DNA of 49,159 nt from contig NZ_PPHG01000065.1 in the NCBI RefSeq assembly GCF_002904295.1, forward strand, positions 1 through 49,159, in the 5' to 3' direction. The notes below the pieces were generated by a model. The model did no database searches. It was not told the origin of the DNA and saw nothing but the letters and a program-made list of their open reading frames with translations. The position numbers and the translations under genes were made by a program. Shown one piece after another: positions 33,822-43,312 of the stretch (within the stretch, counting starts at the first letter, position 1; each line of letters starts with the position of its first letter). The stretch comes from Amycolatopsis sp. CA-128772. GTDB lineage: Bacteria > Actinomycetota > Actinomycetes > Mycobacteriales > Pseudonocardiaceae.

Positions 33822-34134
33822 TTGCCGTGGAACCGGTTCCGCAATTCACGGCTTGCCCGGCGTGTCGTGGATGAGGCCGACCCCTGGGACAGGCGAACAC
33901 GGCGAAGCCGGTCACCCCGGCCGCTACCGCCACGACAGTTCCAAGATCGAATCGAGTTGCACAGGCGTTCTTCTGGTGATTGTGCGCATCCCTCGACAGC
34001 CGCTAGGACGTGAGGGCTTTGTAGGAAAACGCCACCTCGATCCGGCTCAGGGCGGTGAGATCCACGCTGCGTGACGTGGCTACCCCCGCTTCGATCGACA
34101 ACGTCCATTCGGTCGACAAACTGCGGCGCCAGAA
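33822..34134. other. non-coding gap upstream of the receptor gene
   Basis: There is no convincing gene in this gap. It holds the palindrome TGGAACCGGTTCCG (33828-33841; inner 12 bases perfect) just before the receptor start. Its core GAACCGGTTC is shared with the operator at 1406. The rest is of lower GC than the neighbouring genes and shows no hairpin I would call a terminator. Confidence 0.5.
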
Positions 34135-34641
34135 TTAGCTCGGGCGTTCGGTCGTCGGCGCCGCGGCGGCGCCGATCGCCACGGCGCCGGCCGTGTCGGG
34201 TGCCACCTGGACCAGGATGGACCGGGACTCGAGGTACTGGGTGACGTCAGTGCCGTCCTTGAGCCGGTCGGTACACCGTGCTCCGTGGGCCACGACCATG
34301 GCGAAGATCGGCGTTGCCGCGGTGACGTCGTGCAGGATGACCCGCACCGCTTCGACCTTCGCCTGCCACCGATCGCCGGCGAGATCATCGGGGTTCACGG
34401 TGAATGAGATCGTCCGCGTCGTGCGGAACTGCTCGAGTTCCTGCTCGCCGGTTATCGTCAGGTCGTGCTCGTCGTCCTTGAAGGATTGGTAGTCGTAGTC
34501 GTCGAACCCGGCGATGAGATCCACCAGGACCAGCTCCCGGGTGCCGGCCAGCAAACGTGCCTGGTAAGCCGCCGGATCGATCAGGTCTTCGTCGAAGTCG
34601 CGTTCGACGTCCGGATGCACGTGCCGCCGGTCGAGCGTCAT
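34135..34641 (-). CDS. hypothetical protein, coupled to the broken gene upstream
   Basis: 168 residues from the ATG at 34641, which overlaps the stop of the upstream gene in an ATGA. The protein is acidic at the start (RDFDEDLIDPAAYQARLL) with a middle rich in beta-type residues: LVLVDLIAGFDDYDYQSF, RTISFTVNPDDLAG, VILHDVTAATPIFAMVVAHG and RSILVQVAPDTAG. There is no signal peptide and no membrane span. I do not recognise the family. The overlap indicates that it works with the product of the frameshifted gene, so loss of that gene may leave this one without function. Confidence 0.6.
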   Translation of the reverse strand: MTLDRRHVHPDVERDFDEDLIDPAAYQARLLAGTRELVLVDLIAGFDDYDYQSFKDDEHDLTITGEQELEQFRTTRTISFTVNPDDLAGDRWQAKVEAVRVILHDVTAATPIFAMVVAHGARCTDRLKDGTDVTQYLESRSILVQVAPDTAGAVAIGAAAAPTTERPS

Positions 34642-35782
34642 GGCTGCGGATTGATCCCGCAGGTGTAGATCTCCACCGCCCGTGCCGCCCGCACCTGGCT
34701 TTCCAGGAAGACGTCGCCGTATCGCCGGGTGGCGGCGATCATGGTCAGTGCGGTCCGGCGCAGGAGGGCCGCGTCGTCGCGTGCTCGCGCGTACAGGTTC
34801 TCGTAGTCCGCGCGCTCTCGGGTGAGGCCGTCGACCCTCAGCTGCGCCAGGTGCACCTGACGCTTGGCGGCGTTCACGCGTTCGGTGGCCGAACGCTTCT
34901 CCTGCAGCAGCTTGGCGAGGTCCTTGACCAGCGACTTCAACGCCGGATCGCCGGTTGCCTGGTCGATGTCCTTGACGAATTTCGCGAAGCTGATGAGGAC
35001 GCCTCCCGCGGCCGCCGCCCAGGCGTCGACATCGATGTGGCCGTCCGGCGTTCTGTGCCCGGCGGCGTCTTTGGCCCCCTCCGTGCGGAGTCTGGACCAC
35101 CGCAGCTTTGCCCCTCGCTTCGTCGGTCTCCGCTTCGGCGAGTGACTCCTTGGCGTCCTCCAGCGCGGCGTTCAGCACGGACGCGGTGGTGTCCAGCTTG
35201 TTCAGCTGCACCCTCAGCTGCGCCTCGGTCAGACCGGTCGACGTGACGGCGGAAAGCATGTCCTTGGCGTCGCCGAAAAGCTGGTCGATCAATTGACCGT
35301 ACAGCGTCACCCGCCGCAGATACCGCTCGAAATCGGGAACGACGTCGAGGTTGCGGGGAATCCCGATCGCATCGTCCCCGTTGAGGAACTGCCGTTTCGT
35401 CGCGAGGGCCTGATCCGCGGCCGGCGAGGTCGCGATGACCAGATCGAGCAGCTCGATGATCCGATCCGCCTCGGCTGCCGTGGGCGTGCCGCGAACCTGC
35501 CGGAAACAGTACTGGGCAATGGCGTACCAGTGGGCCGAGCTGGTCGCGATGTCGGCGCCCAGCTCGGCCCGCACGACCATCCAGAAGTCGGTGGCCGGAA
35601 GCTGCCGGGTCTGCTGATTGCCCGCGAGCCCGGCCGGGCCGGCATTGCCGGGAGGCCCGCTCGCCGCGCCCGGACGTCGGGCGCCGTTCGTGTCGAGGGC
35701 ACCCTTCCCTCCTGCGCCGCCGGGTCCGCCGGCGCCCCCCGGAGCGCGCTTGTTCCACCGGCCGCGCCTTTCTGTGATTCAT
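34638..35782 (-). pseudogene. hypothetical coiled-coil protein gene interrupted by two single-base frameshifts in C-runs
   Basis: Three consecutive reading frames join into one sensible protein if one base is removed from the six-C run at 35735-35740 and one from the five-C run at 35075-35079; the total is then exactly 381 codons. Frame 1 starts MNHRKARPVEQARSGG. Frame 2 gives a Gly/Pro/Ala-rich collagen-like stretch and then LPATDFWMVVRAELGADI and helical sequence to DEARGKAAVVQTPHGG. Frame 3 gives AKDAAGHRTPDGHIDVDAWA, a hydrophobic helix (AGGVLISFAKFVKDI) and a coiled coil (LVKDLAKLLQEKRSATERV). It ends IYTCGINPQP. The family is unknown. Either a real pseudogene or two homopolymer sequencing errors could explain this; the identical type of both shifts favours errors. 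Confidence 0.65.
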
Positions 35783-35820
35783 GGCCGGCACGGTCACCAG
35801 GGCCCGAACCGGAAGATCCT

Positions 35821-36672
<852 letters not shown>

Positions 36673-36783
36673 GGCGTCAGCTCCCTCGGATCGGTGAAAC
36701 CTCCCGGGCGACCGTAACGCGGCCCGCGGCGCAAACGACATCCGGCCTGGTGGGGACAACCGGACACCCGGGGGACGACGCAG

Positions 36784-38838
36784 GTGACCTGGCAGGACGA
36801 ACTCCGCGAACTCGACTTGCAGCTTGCCAACGGAAAGGTGTCGGCCGACCAATACCGGAAGCGGCGTGACGACGTCTTGTCCACCGCGGTCGCGTCGAGC
36901 GCGCCGCCCCCCGATCGAGTGCAATCCCCGTCCGACGACGCCGAAACGCCGCCGAACGGGTTCGACCTGCCGCCGGTGCGCCACGCCGCGGGTTTCCACG
37001 CGGACACCGATGACGGCCCGGACCGGATGGGCATCGCCGCCGACGTCGACATGCTCGCCGACCTCGTCGCGTCGCGCCTGATCGCGCCGCCGTTGTCCAT
37101 CGGGTTGTTCGGGAACTGGGGAACCGGCAAGAGCTTCTTCATGCGCAGTATGCAAAGCCGGATCCGGGCGATGGCGGGGGCCGCGAAAACCGCCGAACGG
37201 TCCGCGGGACGCCGGGGACCGGAAATCTCCACGTTCTGCTCGTCGGTCCGCCAGGTCACCTTCAACGCGTGGCACTACGCCGAGGCCAATCTCTGGGCGA
37301 GCCTCGCGACGCACATCTTCGACCACATCGCCGCCAGCGGGTCGGAGGACGACCTGACCCGCCGCGCCCACGAGCTGGCCGAGCTGCGGCGCACCGAACG
37401 TTCACTGCTCACGCAGCTCAGCGCCGTGCGCCTGGAGCGCATGCTCGTCGCGGCGAGGCACGAGCGTGCCCCGGTCCGGCTGGGCCTGACCGCCGAGGAC
37501 TTCGCGTGGATCGCCCAGGAGACCGGTGTCGACGCCGCCACGGCCGACCACATCAAGGAGTTCGCCGGCGAGGCAGCCGGCGTGACGACCGAACTCCGGC
37601 GCGGGTGGCAGCTCCTGCGCGGTGACGTCCGTGCGTGGACGACGCTCGCCATCGGCCTCGCGTTCGCCGTCGTGCTGGCCGTCGTGGTCCGTGGACCACT
37701 GTGGCCGGCCGTGGTGGGTGCTGCTTCGCTGCTCGCCGCGGCCACCCCGGCCATCACCACCGTCCGGAAGGCGGTGCGCCGGATCTCCGACGCGGCGGAC
37801 CGCGCGAAGGACGCCACCGACCAGCGGCTCGCCGAACTCGACGCCGAAGCCGAGCGGCTGGAGCGGGCCGTCGGCGACCTCGCGCCCGGCCACGACGCGG
37901 CCGCGTTCGCCAAGTCCCGCTACGCCAGCGACGACTACCGCCGCCACCTCGGCATCGTCTCCCTGCTCCGGCGGGACCTGGAGACGTTCGCCGCGATCCT
38001 CGCCCGGGAGGAAGGGGGGCTGGAGCGGGTCGTGCTGTACATCGACGACCTCGACCGCTGCCCCAGCGACGTGGTCGTGAAGGTCCTCGAAGCCATCCAC
38101 CTGCTGGTCGCGCTGCCGGTGTTCGTCGTGGTCGTCGGCGTCGACCCCCGGTGGCTGCGGAAGGCGATCACGACCCACTACGCGGACCTGCTCACGGACC
38201 TGGCGCCCGAGCAGTACCTGGAGAAGATCTTCCAGATCCCGTTCCAGCTGTCCGCGATGGACGACGACGCCTACCAGGGCCTCATCCGGAGCATGGCGCC
38301 CACGCTGCCGCGACCGCCGGCCGGCCCGACGCCCGCGGCCACCCCGGGCGCCCGGGATCGTCCCGCACCGGAGGACCCGGAGATCGACGTGCGCCCGCTA
38401 CAGCTGGAACTCTCCGCGGCCGAGGTGGACTTCCTCTGCAAGGTGGGGAACCTGGTACCGACCCCCCGGACGGCGAAGCGGCTGCTGAACCTCTACCGGC
38501 TCATCCGGTCGCGGCTGACCAACGTCGAACTGGCCGAGTTCACCCACGGCGCGGCCGAGCCGGCCAAAGCGGTCATCGTCCTGCTCGCGCTGCACGCCGA
38601 CGACGCCCGCGCGACCGGCGAGCTGTTCACCTCGCGCGAGGTGCTTCAACGGCAGACCTGGGCGGAAGTCGCGTCGCACCCATGGGACGACCCGACGCTG
38701 GCGAGCCTCATCGCCACGGTCAGCGCGATCGAGGATCTTCCGCAGCAACTCGGCCTCTACCTCGATTGGCTGCCGCTCGTCCGGCGGTTCTCCTTCGACC
38801 ATCACGGTTCGGTCCCCCAGGCGAGCGCGCCGGACTGA
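36784..38838 (+). CDS. KAP-family P-loop NTPase, membrane-anchored
   Basis: 684 residues from the GTG at 36784. Walker A is GNWGTGKSFF (G110-S117) and Walker B is VLYIDDLDRC near residue 420, preceded by the FNAWHYAEANLWASL motif that is diagnostic of KAP NTPases. As in that family, two membrane helices (AWTTLAIGLAFAVVLAVVV and WPAVVGAASLLAAATPAI, around 282-325) are inserted between the Walker motifs, so the protein sits on the inner face of the membrane. VVVVGVDPRWLRKAI and QYLEKIFQIPFQL are further family blocks. Bacterial KAP proteins are often linked to phage exclusion or membrane-complex assembly; nothing here fixes the role. The last 37 bases overlap the 3' end of the convergent GH9 gene. 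Confidence 0.92.
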   Translation: MTWQDELRELDLQLANGKVSADQYRKRRDDVLSTAVASSAPPPDRVQSPSDDAETPPNGFDLPPVRHAAGFHADTDDGPDRMGIAADVDMLADLVASRLIAPPLSIGLFGNWGTGKSFFMRSMQSRIRAMAGAAKTAERSAGRRGPEISTFCSSVRQVTFNAWHYAEANLWASLATHIFDHIAASGSEDDLTRRAHELAELRRTERSLLTQLSAVRLERMLVAARHERAPVRLGLTAEDFAWIAQETGVDAATADHIKEFAGEAAGVTTELRRGWQLLRGDVRAWTTLAIGLAFAVVLAVVVRGPLWPAVVGAASLLAAATPAITTVRKAVRRISDAADRAKDATDQRLAELDAEAERLERAVGDLAPGHDAAAFAKSRYASDDYRRHLGIVSLLRRDLETFAAILAREEGGLERVVLYIDDLDRCPSDVVVKVLEAIHLLVALPVFVVVVGVDPRWLRKAITTHYADLLTDLAPEQYLEKIFQIPFQLSAMDDDAYQGLIRSMAPTLPRPPAGPTPAATPGARDRPAPEDPEIDVRPLQLELSAAEVDFLCKVGNLVPTPRTAKRLLNLYRLIRSRLTNVELAEFTHGAAEPAKAVIVLLALHADDARATGELFTSREVLQRQTWAEVASHPWDDPTLASLIATVSAIEDLPQQLGLYLDWLPLVRRFSFDHHGSVPQASAPD

Positions 38839-41474
38839 TAGGCGGTGACGGTGCTCAGGTCGGTGAACGACGCCGCCGTCCGGAAGCTGTAGTCGTCGGC
38901 CTGGTTGAAGGCGGACCAGTCGGCTTTGGCCACCCGGACCTGGAGCTCGCCGGTCGCCGCTCCGGCGGCGAGGGTACCGCCGCTGAAGGCGACTTCCACG
39001 TAAGCGTCGGCGCCCAGCCGCGGCGTGGCGAGCTTCACCACGCGCAGCGAGACGTTCGCGCAGCCGAGAACCGCGTAGTCGCACCAGATCTGGTAACCCG
39101 GGTTGGTGGCGTCGCCGGTGAACCAGTACCGCGCGGTGACGCCGGTCAAGGCGACGGGCGTGCTGCCCCGGTTGACGACCTGCAGGCTGGTGCGGATCTG
39201 GCTGTCGGTGACGCTGCCGCCGTGCTGCTGCACGGCGAGCGAGCCGGTGCCGGGGTCGCCGCCGCCGGTCGTGGTGGTGACCGAAACCGGGCTGCTCGGG
39301 GTCGACTGGTTGCCCGCGGCGTCCCGGGCGCGCACCGAGAACGTGTACGCGGTGCCGGGGGTGAGGCCGGTGACCTGGTAGCTGGTGCTCGTCGCGCTGC
39401 CGAGCACCGTACCGGCCGAGCCGAGCACGTCGTACCCGGCGACGCCGACGTCGTCGGTGGCGGCGGTCCAGCTGAGACCGACGCTGGTGCGGCCGGCGGT
39501 GGCGGTGACCCCGGTCGGTGCCGTCGGCGGCGTGGTGTCGGCTGTGGACGGTCCCGGCTGGCTGCCCCACAGCACGGTGGAACCCTGCGTGAGCACCAGC
39601 CGCGAAGCGTCGGCGGGCGCGCTGCCGCTGGGCGCGAGGCCGGTGTGCGACCAGTCGTTGGCGGGGTCCCAGGTGCCGGCGCTGCTGATCCGGAACTGCA
39701 CTTCCTTGCGGTAGCGGGACTGGCCGCCGGGCGCGACGCCGCCGGAGCACGGCACCTCGACGTAGTAGGTCGAGCCGGAGAACTGGTGCACGCTCGGCGC
39801 GTCGCACTGGTTGTAGGCGGAGCTGACCGAGATCTGGCCGGGCGTGGTGGCGCCGTCGAGGGTGAAGTAGTAGCGCAGGGAGCCGGTGAACGTGCGCGCC
39901 GGCCACGCCGACTTGTTGAGCACGTACGCCTTGACCTCGGTGAACGTGCCGCCGTCGGGCTGGTTCAGCGCGCCCTGGGCCAGGACTTCCGGGCCGTCCG
40001 GGGTTTCCTTGGGCGGGAAGGCGGCCAGCGGCGACCCGCCGTACTCGCCGTAGAGGCGGGCCAGCGCGCCGGTGAAGCCGGCGTTGTAGTCGAGGGCCAC
40101 CTCGTTCATGGTGTAGTTGGTGCGGTCGTCGGTGTAGGAGTCGTTGGCCGAGCTGGGGCCGCCGACGAGGGCGCCGTAGAGGATGTGCCGGCTCTGCGCG
40201 GGCTCGTTGATGTTGTCGGCCCAGGAGCCGTGCGCGGTGCGGTGGTGCGGGTTGCGCGGCGGGTTGACGCCGAACCCGACCTCGAAGCTGGCCCCGCGCG
40301 GGTTGTCACCGAGCGCGTAGTTGATCTGCCGGACGCCGAAGTCGTGGTAGGTGCCGGCACGCGTCGGATCGCTGGCGCGCAACCAGTCCGAGTAGGTGAG
40401 CGCCACGAAGGCGGTGTTCGCCGCGTACCGCAGCGAGCCCCACTGGTCGAGCACGGCCTGCCCGCCGGGGGAGTAGGGCACGTGCTGGCCGTTGACCCCG
40501 GTGGTCCACCAGTCCAGCCAGCGGTTGGCGTCGGCGACGTACTCGGGGTCGCGGGTGAGCTGAGCGAGCAGGACGTAGGCGCCGTAGGACTTGTCGTCCC
40601 AGGCGAGGGTCCACCGGTAGGAGCGGGTGCTGGTCTGCGGTTCGGTGGAGAGCTTTTCGTACTCGGCGCGCGCCTTGGTGAGGTAGGTGGCGTCGCCGGT
40701 GGCCTTGTAGAGCCAGATAGCGCCCCACACCAGCTCGTCCTGGTAGCCGCTCCAGGACTTGTAGAAGTTCTGGGCGTCGGTGATGCAGTTCGAGTAGACG
40801 CCCCGGTGGTTGTCGGCGAACGAGTACAGCTGCTTCGCGTGCGTGAGCAGGGTGGCGGCATAGGCGGAGTCGCTGCCCTGGAAGACCATCGAGCTGGCGG
40901 CCATCTGCGCGGCGGCCTCACCGGCGAGGTCCGAGCCGGGGCAGGAGTCGTCGATCCGGTAGGCGGGCCGCGCCATGGTCATGGTCTCGGCGGGCCCCCA
41001 CCACTTGTGGTCGTCGTCGCCCTTGCCGACCTGGCCGTAGAGCACGTCGGGCTGCGGGTGCGCCTTGATCAGCCAGTCATCACCCCACCGCAGGTTCGAG
41101 AGCAGGGCACCCCACTGCCCGGAGTCCTGGTAGGCGGCGCGGTTCTCCAACGCCCCCCAGGCGAGCATGGTCATGCTGAATTCGAAGGGCAGCCCGAACT
41201 TGACGTGGTCACCGGCGTCGTAGAACCCCCCGGTCAGATCCAGCCCGGCATCCTTCCCGTCATCGAGCCCGGAAGGCCCCCGCCACGAAACCCGGTTCCC
41301 GGAGGGAAGCACCCCGGACCGCTGGGCATCGTAGAACCAGACGGCTTTCTGAAGCGCCTCACCGTAGTTGAACTTCCCGGCCCCGCCGGCCGCCCCCGGA
41401 GCGACCAGCGCGAGGCCGAGAACGAGCACGACCACGACCGCCTGGGACATCGCCTTCGACACTGAAGTGCGCAC
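38802..41474 (-). CDS. secreted processive GH9 cellulase, GH9-CBM3c-FN3-CBM3
   Basis: 890 residues from the GTG at 41474, with GGAG 5 bases upstream. After the signal peptide (ending near Gly30-Ala32) comes the GH9 barrel: FNYGEALQKAVWFYDAQRSG, GGFYDAGDHVKFGLP with Asp86 and Asp89, the HRTAHGSWADNINEP region, and NEVALDYNAGF with Glu458 as acid. A CBM3c follows directly (ALNQPDGGTFTEVKAYVLNK) and aligns with the active site in processive enzymes of this type. Next are an FN3 domain (PPTAPTGVTATAGRTSVGLS) and a second CBM3 (LAVQQHGGSVTDSQIRTSL), where Thermobifida Cel9A has CBM2. A CebR-type operator lies 17 bases upstream, so cellobiose control shared with GH6 is likely. Confidence 0.95.
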   Translation of the reverse strand: MRTSVSKAMSQAVVVVLVLGLALVAPGAAGGAGKFNYGEALQKAVWFYDAQRSGVLPSGNRVSWRGPSGLDDGKDAGLDLTGGFYDAGDHVKFGLPFEFSMTMLAWGALENRAAYQDSGQWGALLSNLRWGDDWLIKAHPQPDVLYGQVGKGDDDHKWWGPAETMTMARPAYRIDDSCPGSDLAGEAAAQMAASSMVFQGSDSAYAATLLTHAKQLYSFADNHRGVYSNCITDAQNFYKSWSGYQDELVWGAIWLYKATGDATYLTKARAEYEKLSTEPQTSTRSYRWTLAWDDKSYGAYVLLAQLTRDPEYVADANRWLDWWTTGVNGQHVPYSPGGQAVLDQWGSLRYAANTAFVALTYSDWLRASDPTRAGTYHDFGVRQINYALGDNPRGASFEVGFGVNPPRNPHHRTAHGSWADNINEPAQSRHILYGALVGGPSSANDSYTDDRTNYTMNEVALDYNAGFTGALARLYGEYGGSPLAAFPPKETPDGPEVLAQGALNQPDGGTFTEVKAYVLNKSAWPARTFTGSLRYYFTLDGATTPGQISVSSAYNQCDAPSVHQFSGSTYYVEVPCSGGVAPGGQSRYRKEVQFRISSAGTWDPANDWSHTGLAPSGSAPADASRLVLTQGSTVLWGSQPGPSTADTTPPTAPTGVTATAGRTSVGLSWTAATDDVGVAGYDVLGSAGTVLGSATSTSYQVTGLTPGTAYTFSVRARDAAGNQSTPSSPVSVTTTTGGGDPGTGSLAVQQHGGSVTDSQIRTSLQVVNRGSTPVALTGVTARYWFTGDATNPGYQIWCDYAVLGCANVSLRVVKLATPRLGADAYVEVAFSGGTLAAGAATGELQVRVAKADWSAFNQADDYSFRTAASFTDLSTVTAYQSGALAWGTEP

Positions 41475-41490
41475 GCCGTCTCCTCGTCTC

Positions 41491-41504
41491 TGGGAGCGCT
41501 TCCA
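41491..41504. promoter_or_regulatory. CebR/CelR-type operator before GH9
   Basis: TGGGAGCGCTTCCA, one mismatch from the perfect TGGGAGCGCTCCCA at 1180. It lies between the ribosome-binding site and the presumed promoter of the GH9 gene. Confidence 0.8.
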
Positions 41505-41646
41505 GGATCAGAGGGTAAGAAGCCGCATCCGCCGTGTAAAGCATCGACTTTTTCGGTGGTCGATTCGGCGGCGCCCCGCAGGGCCATCCGGCGCAACGGA
41601 GCGGTCTTGACCCGCTCGCCGGCGATCCACTGTTACCGCCAGCAGC

Positions 41647-41660
41647 TGGGAGCGCTCTCA
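41647..41660. promoter_or_regulatory. second CebR/CelR-type operator upstream of GH9
   Basis: TGGGAGCGCTCTCA, one mismatch from consensus, 173 bases upstream of the GH9 start and 156 bases from the first GH9 site. The pair could support repression loops. Confidence 0.7.
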
Positions 41661-41711
41661 GCACGTCGATGATCCGTCGGCGCTGACGCTGCGTGTCGCC
41701 GGCCTGACGCC

Positions 41712-41924
41712 ATGCCGACCTACCGCGTCCTCGTCCGTGGCCAGTTCGACCGGCCCACGGAGAAGACGCGCACAGCGGTGAACACGCTGTGTCTGCTGGT
41801 CGAAACCGCCGCCGATCTCCACGGCCCGGCACTCGCCGACCAACTGCGAATACCTTGTCCCGGGCCGCTCACGGTCACCGAGGGCAACGCGATCACCGAA
41901 CTGCTGCGCAAGGACGAAGCCTGA
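41712..41924 (+). CDS. hypothetical small protein, possibly a gene remnant
   Basis: 70 residues (MPTYRVLVRGQFDRPTEKT to ITELLRKDEA) with no ribosome-binding site. The opening resembles the first strand of small DUF6204-type proteins (TYRVxVRGxFD), but the rest does not continue that family. It is probably a fragment fused to unrelated sequence, or not expressed. It lies in a decayed stretch between GH9 and the GAF-ANTAR gene. Confidence 0.3.
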   Translation: MPTYRVLVRGQFDRPTEKTRTAVNTLCLLVETAADLHGPALADQLRIPCPGPLTVTEGNAITELLRKDEA

Positions 41925-42038
41925 TCCTGTCCGCGCCAGTCCAGTGGCGGCGAGCTCGCCGAGGGCGCCCGCTCCGACGACCCCGAGTCCGGTCATCCCG
42001 GCTGCCTTGGGGAAGCGGCGGCGGTCCTGGTCGTTCAC
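41925..42038 (-). pseudogene. orphan Tat signal peptide remnant
   Basis: From the GTG at 42038 the frame reads VNDQDRRRFPKAAGMTGLG and then VVGAGALGELAATGLARTG, a textbook twin-arginine signal (Arg-Arg-Arg-Phe, then a Gly/Ala/Val hydrophobic core). What follows in frame is only the reverse complement of the small ORF at 41712, with no recognisable domain. The mature part of the secreted protein appears to be deleted. Confidence 0.5.
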
Positions 42039-42061
42039 GGCACTGCGGTTGATTCTTCGGC

Positions 42062-42859
42062 TCAGCGGATGGGCAGGTCGATCTCCGTGTGGCGCTCGGC
42101 GAGCGTCCGGGCGAGTTCGGCCAGCTTGACGTTGAGGTTCTGGGACGTCCGCCGCAGGACATCGAACGCCGCGTCCGCGGAAACTCCCCGGCGCGCCATG
42201 ATGATGCCCTTGGCCTGCCCGATCACGTCCCGGCTGTCGATGGCCTTGCGCAGATGTGCGGCCTGCAGGTCCGCGCGGGTGACCGCATCGGTGGCGGCCA
42301 GAGCAAGGGAGGCGTGGGTCGCCAGCAGCAGCAACACGTCGCGGTCGGCCGCGTCGAGCCCGTGCCGGGAGCGCGAGTACACGTTGAGGGCGCCACTGGA
42401 CTCGCCGGCGGGCGGCCCGCTGATCAGCGCGGTCGAGAGGACGGAGCCCATCCCGAGTTCCGTGGCGGCCGGCGCCCACTTGCGCCAGCGCGGTTCGGCG
42501 GTCAGGTCCGGGGCGATCGCGACGGCCGGGCCGCCGGGGTCGGCGGCTTCGACGCAGGGGCCTTCCCGGAACCGGTACTGCAGCCGGTCCAGTTCGATGG
42601 CGACCTCGTCGGTCTCGGCGGGGGTGTGGAAGTGGCCGTCGGCGTCCAGCAGGGTGAAGCTGGCCAGGTCGGCCGCCGGGACCATCACCGTCGTGGCCTC
42701 GAGCACGCGCTGCAGCACGTCTTCGACGGTGGGGGCGGTGAGCAGGGTGCGCGCCAGCTGGGCGAACTGCTCGGCCAAGGGGCCGGGGCCGAGCCGCCGG
42801 GGCTCCAGGTCGGCGACGAACTCCGCCTTGTCGCGCCGCCAGTCCTGATCACTGCTCAT
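42062..42859 (-). CDS. GAF-ANTAR RNA-binding antiterminator regulator
   Basis: 265 residues from the ATG at 42859 with GGGGAGA upstream. The N-terminal half is a GAF sensor domain (AQLARTLLTAPTVEDVLQRV, MVPAADLASFTLLDADG, GPCVEAADPGGPAVAI, SVLSTALISGPPAGES, GALNVYSRSRHGLDAADRD). The C-terminal 70 residues or so are an ANTAR domain (LRKAIDSRDVIGQAKGIIMA, RRGVSADAAFDVLRRTSQNL). Such proteins are common in actinomycetes and act on nascent RNA hairpins to prevent termination. The signal and targets are unknown. No kinase partner is adjacent, as the next gene upstream is the lasso remnant. Confidence 0.93.
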   Translation of the reverse strand: MSSDQDWRRDKAEFVADLEPRRLGPGPLAEQFAQLARTLLTAPTVEDVLQRVLEATTVMVPAADLASFTLLDADGHFHTPAETDEVAIELDRLQYRFREGPCVEAADPGGPAVAIAPDLTAEPRWRKWAPAATELGMGSVLSTALISGPPAGESSGALNVYSRSRHGLDAADRDVLLLLATHASLALAATDAVTRADLQAAHLRKAIDSRDVIGQAKGIIMARRGVSADAAFDVLRRTSQNLNVKLAELARTLAERHTEIDLPIR

Positions 42860-43129
42860 GCCGGTCTCCCCGAGTTGCTGCGGAAGACGGCTGCCTTCTC
42901 AACCATCGCGACGACCAACGTAGTCCGCCGGGGCGCCAAGCCGCTACCAGCCTCAACGAGCCGGGCGCCGAAAGCGATTCGCGTTTCGCCGCCCGACAAC
43001 GAGGTAAGGGAACCGTGGATCCGGATCTCCCGTACGGGTTCTTTCGGGTCCAGGCCCTGCCGGGTCCAGACGCAGGGCCGGCAGGGCCGTCCTCATCTCT
43101 GCCTGGGCAACCCGGCGGGACGCCGGCTC

Positions 43130-43312
43130 CGTTCCCGGTGCACGAGGTCGGCCACGTGCCGCGCAGCCGGCACAGCAGCGTCGTGGCCAGGGAGCGTTGC
43201 AGGCAGCCTTCGCCGTGGCACTGCACCGCGCGCCGGCCACCGCGAGCGGGGCCGGGGGACGCCGCCACCAGGCCAGCGTCGGCCGGGTGGGCAGAGCCGT
43301 CGGCCTGCTCAT
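43130..43312 (-). pseudogene. broken lasso-peptide B2 (transglutaminase-like protease) gene
   Basis: The ATG at 43312 overlaps the B1 stop in an ATGA, as in functional lasso loci, and starts MSRPTALPTRPTLAWWRRP. A different frame from about 43226 then reads VQCHGEGCLQRSLATTLLCR and LRGTWPTSC, the part of B2 proteases with the catalytic Cys (GEGCLQRS). The segment normally between them is missing, the frames differ, and no His/Asp half (AHAWVE-type motif) follows; up to the GAF-ANTAR start at 42859 I see only out-of-frame remnants. The leader-peptide protease is therefore inactive. Confidence 0.7.

Noticed and set aside
31077..34013. 978-codon plus-strand open frame over the receptor gene
   Set aside because: It is the complement of the receptor coding sequence and lacks translation signals and domains.
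37635..41465. 1276-codon plus-strand open frame spanning KAP and GH9
   Set aside because: It is an alternative frame of KAP joined to the antisense of GH9, a by-product of high GC.
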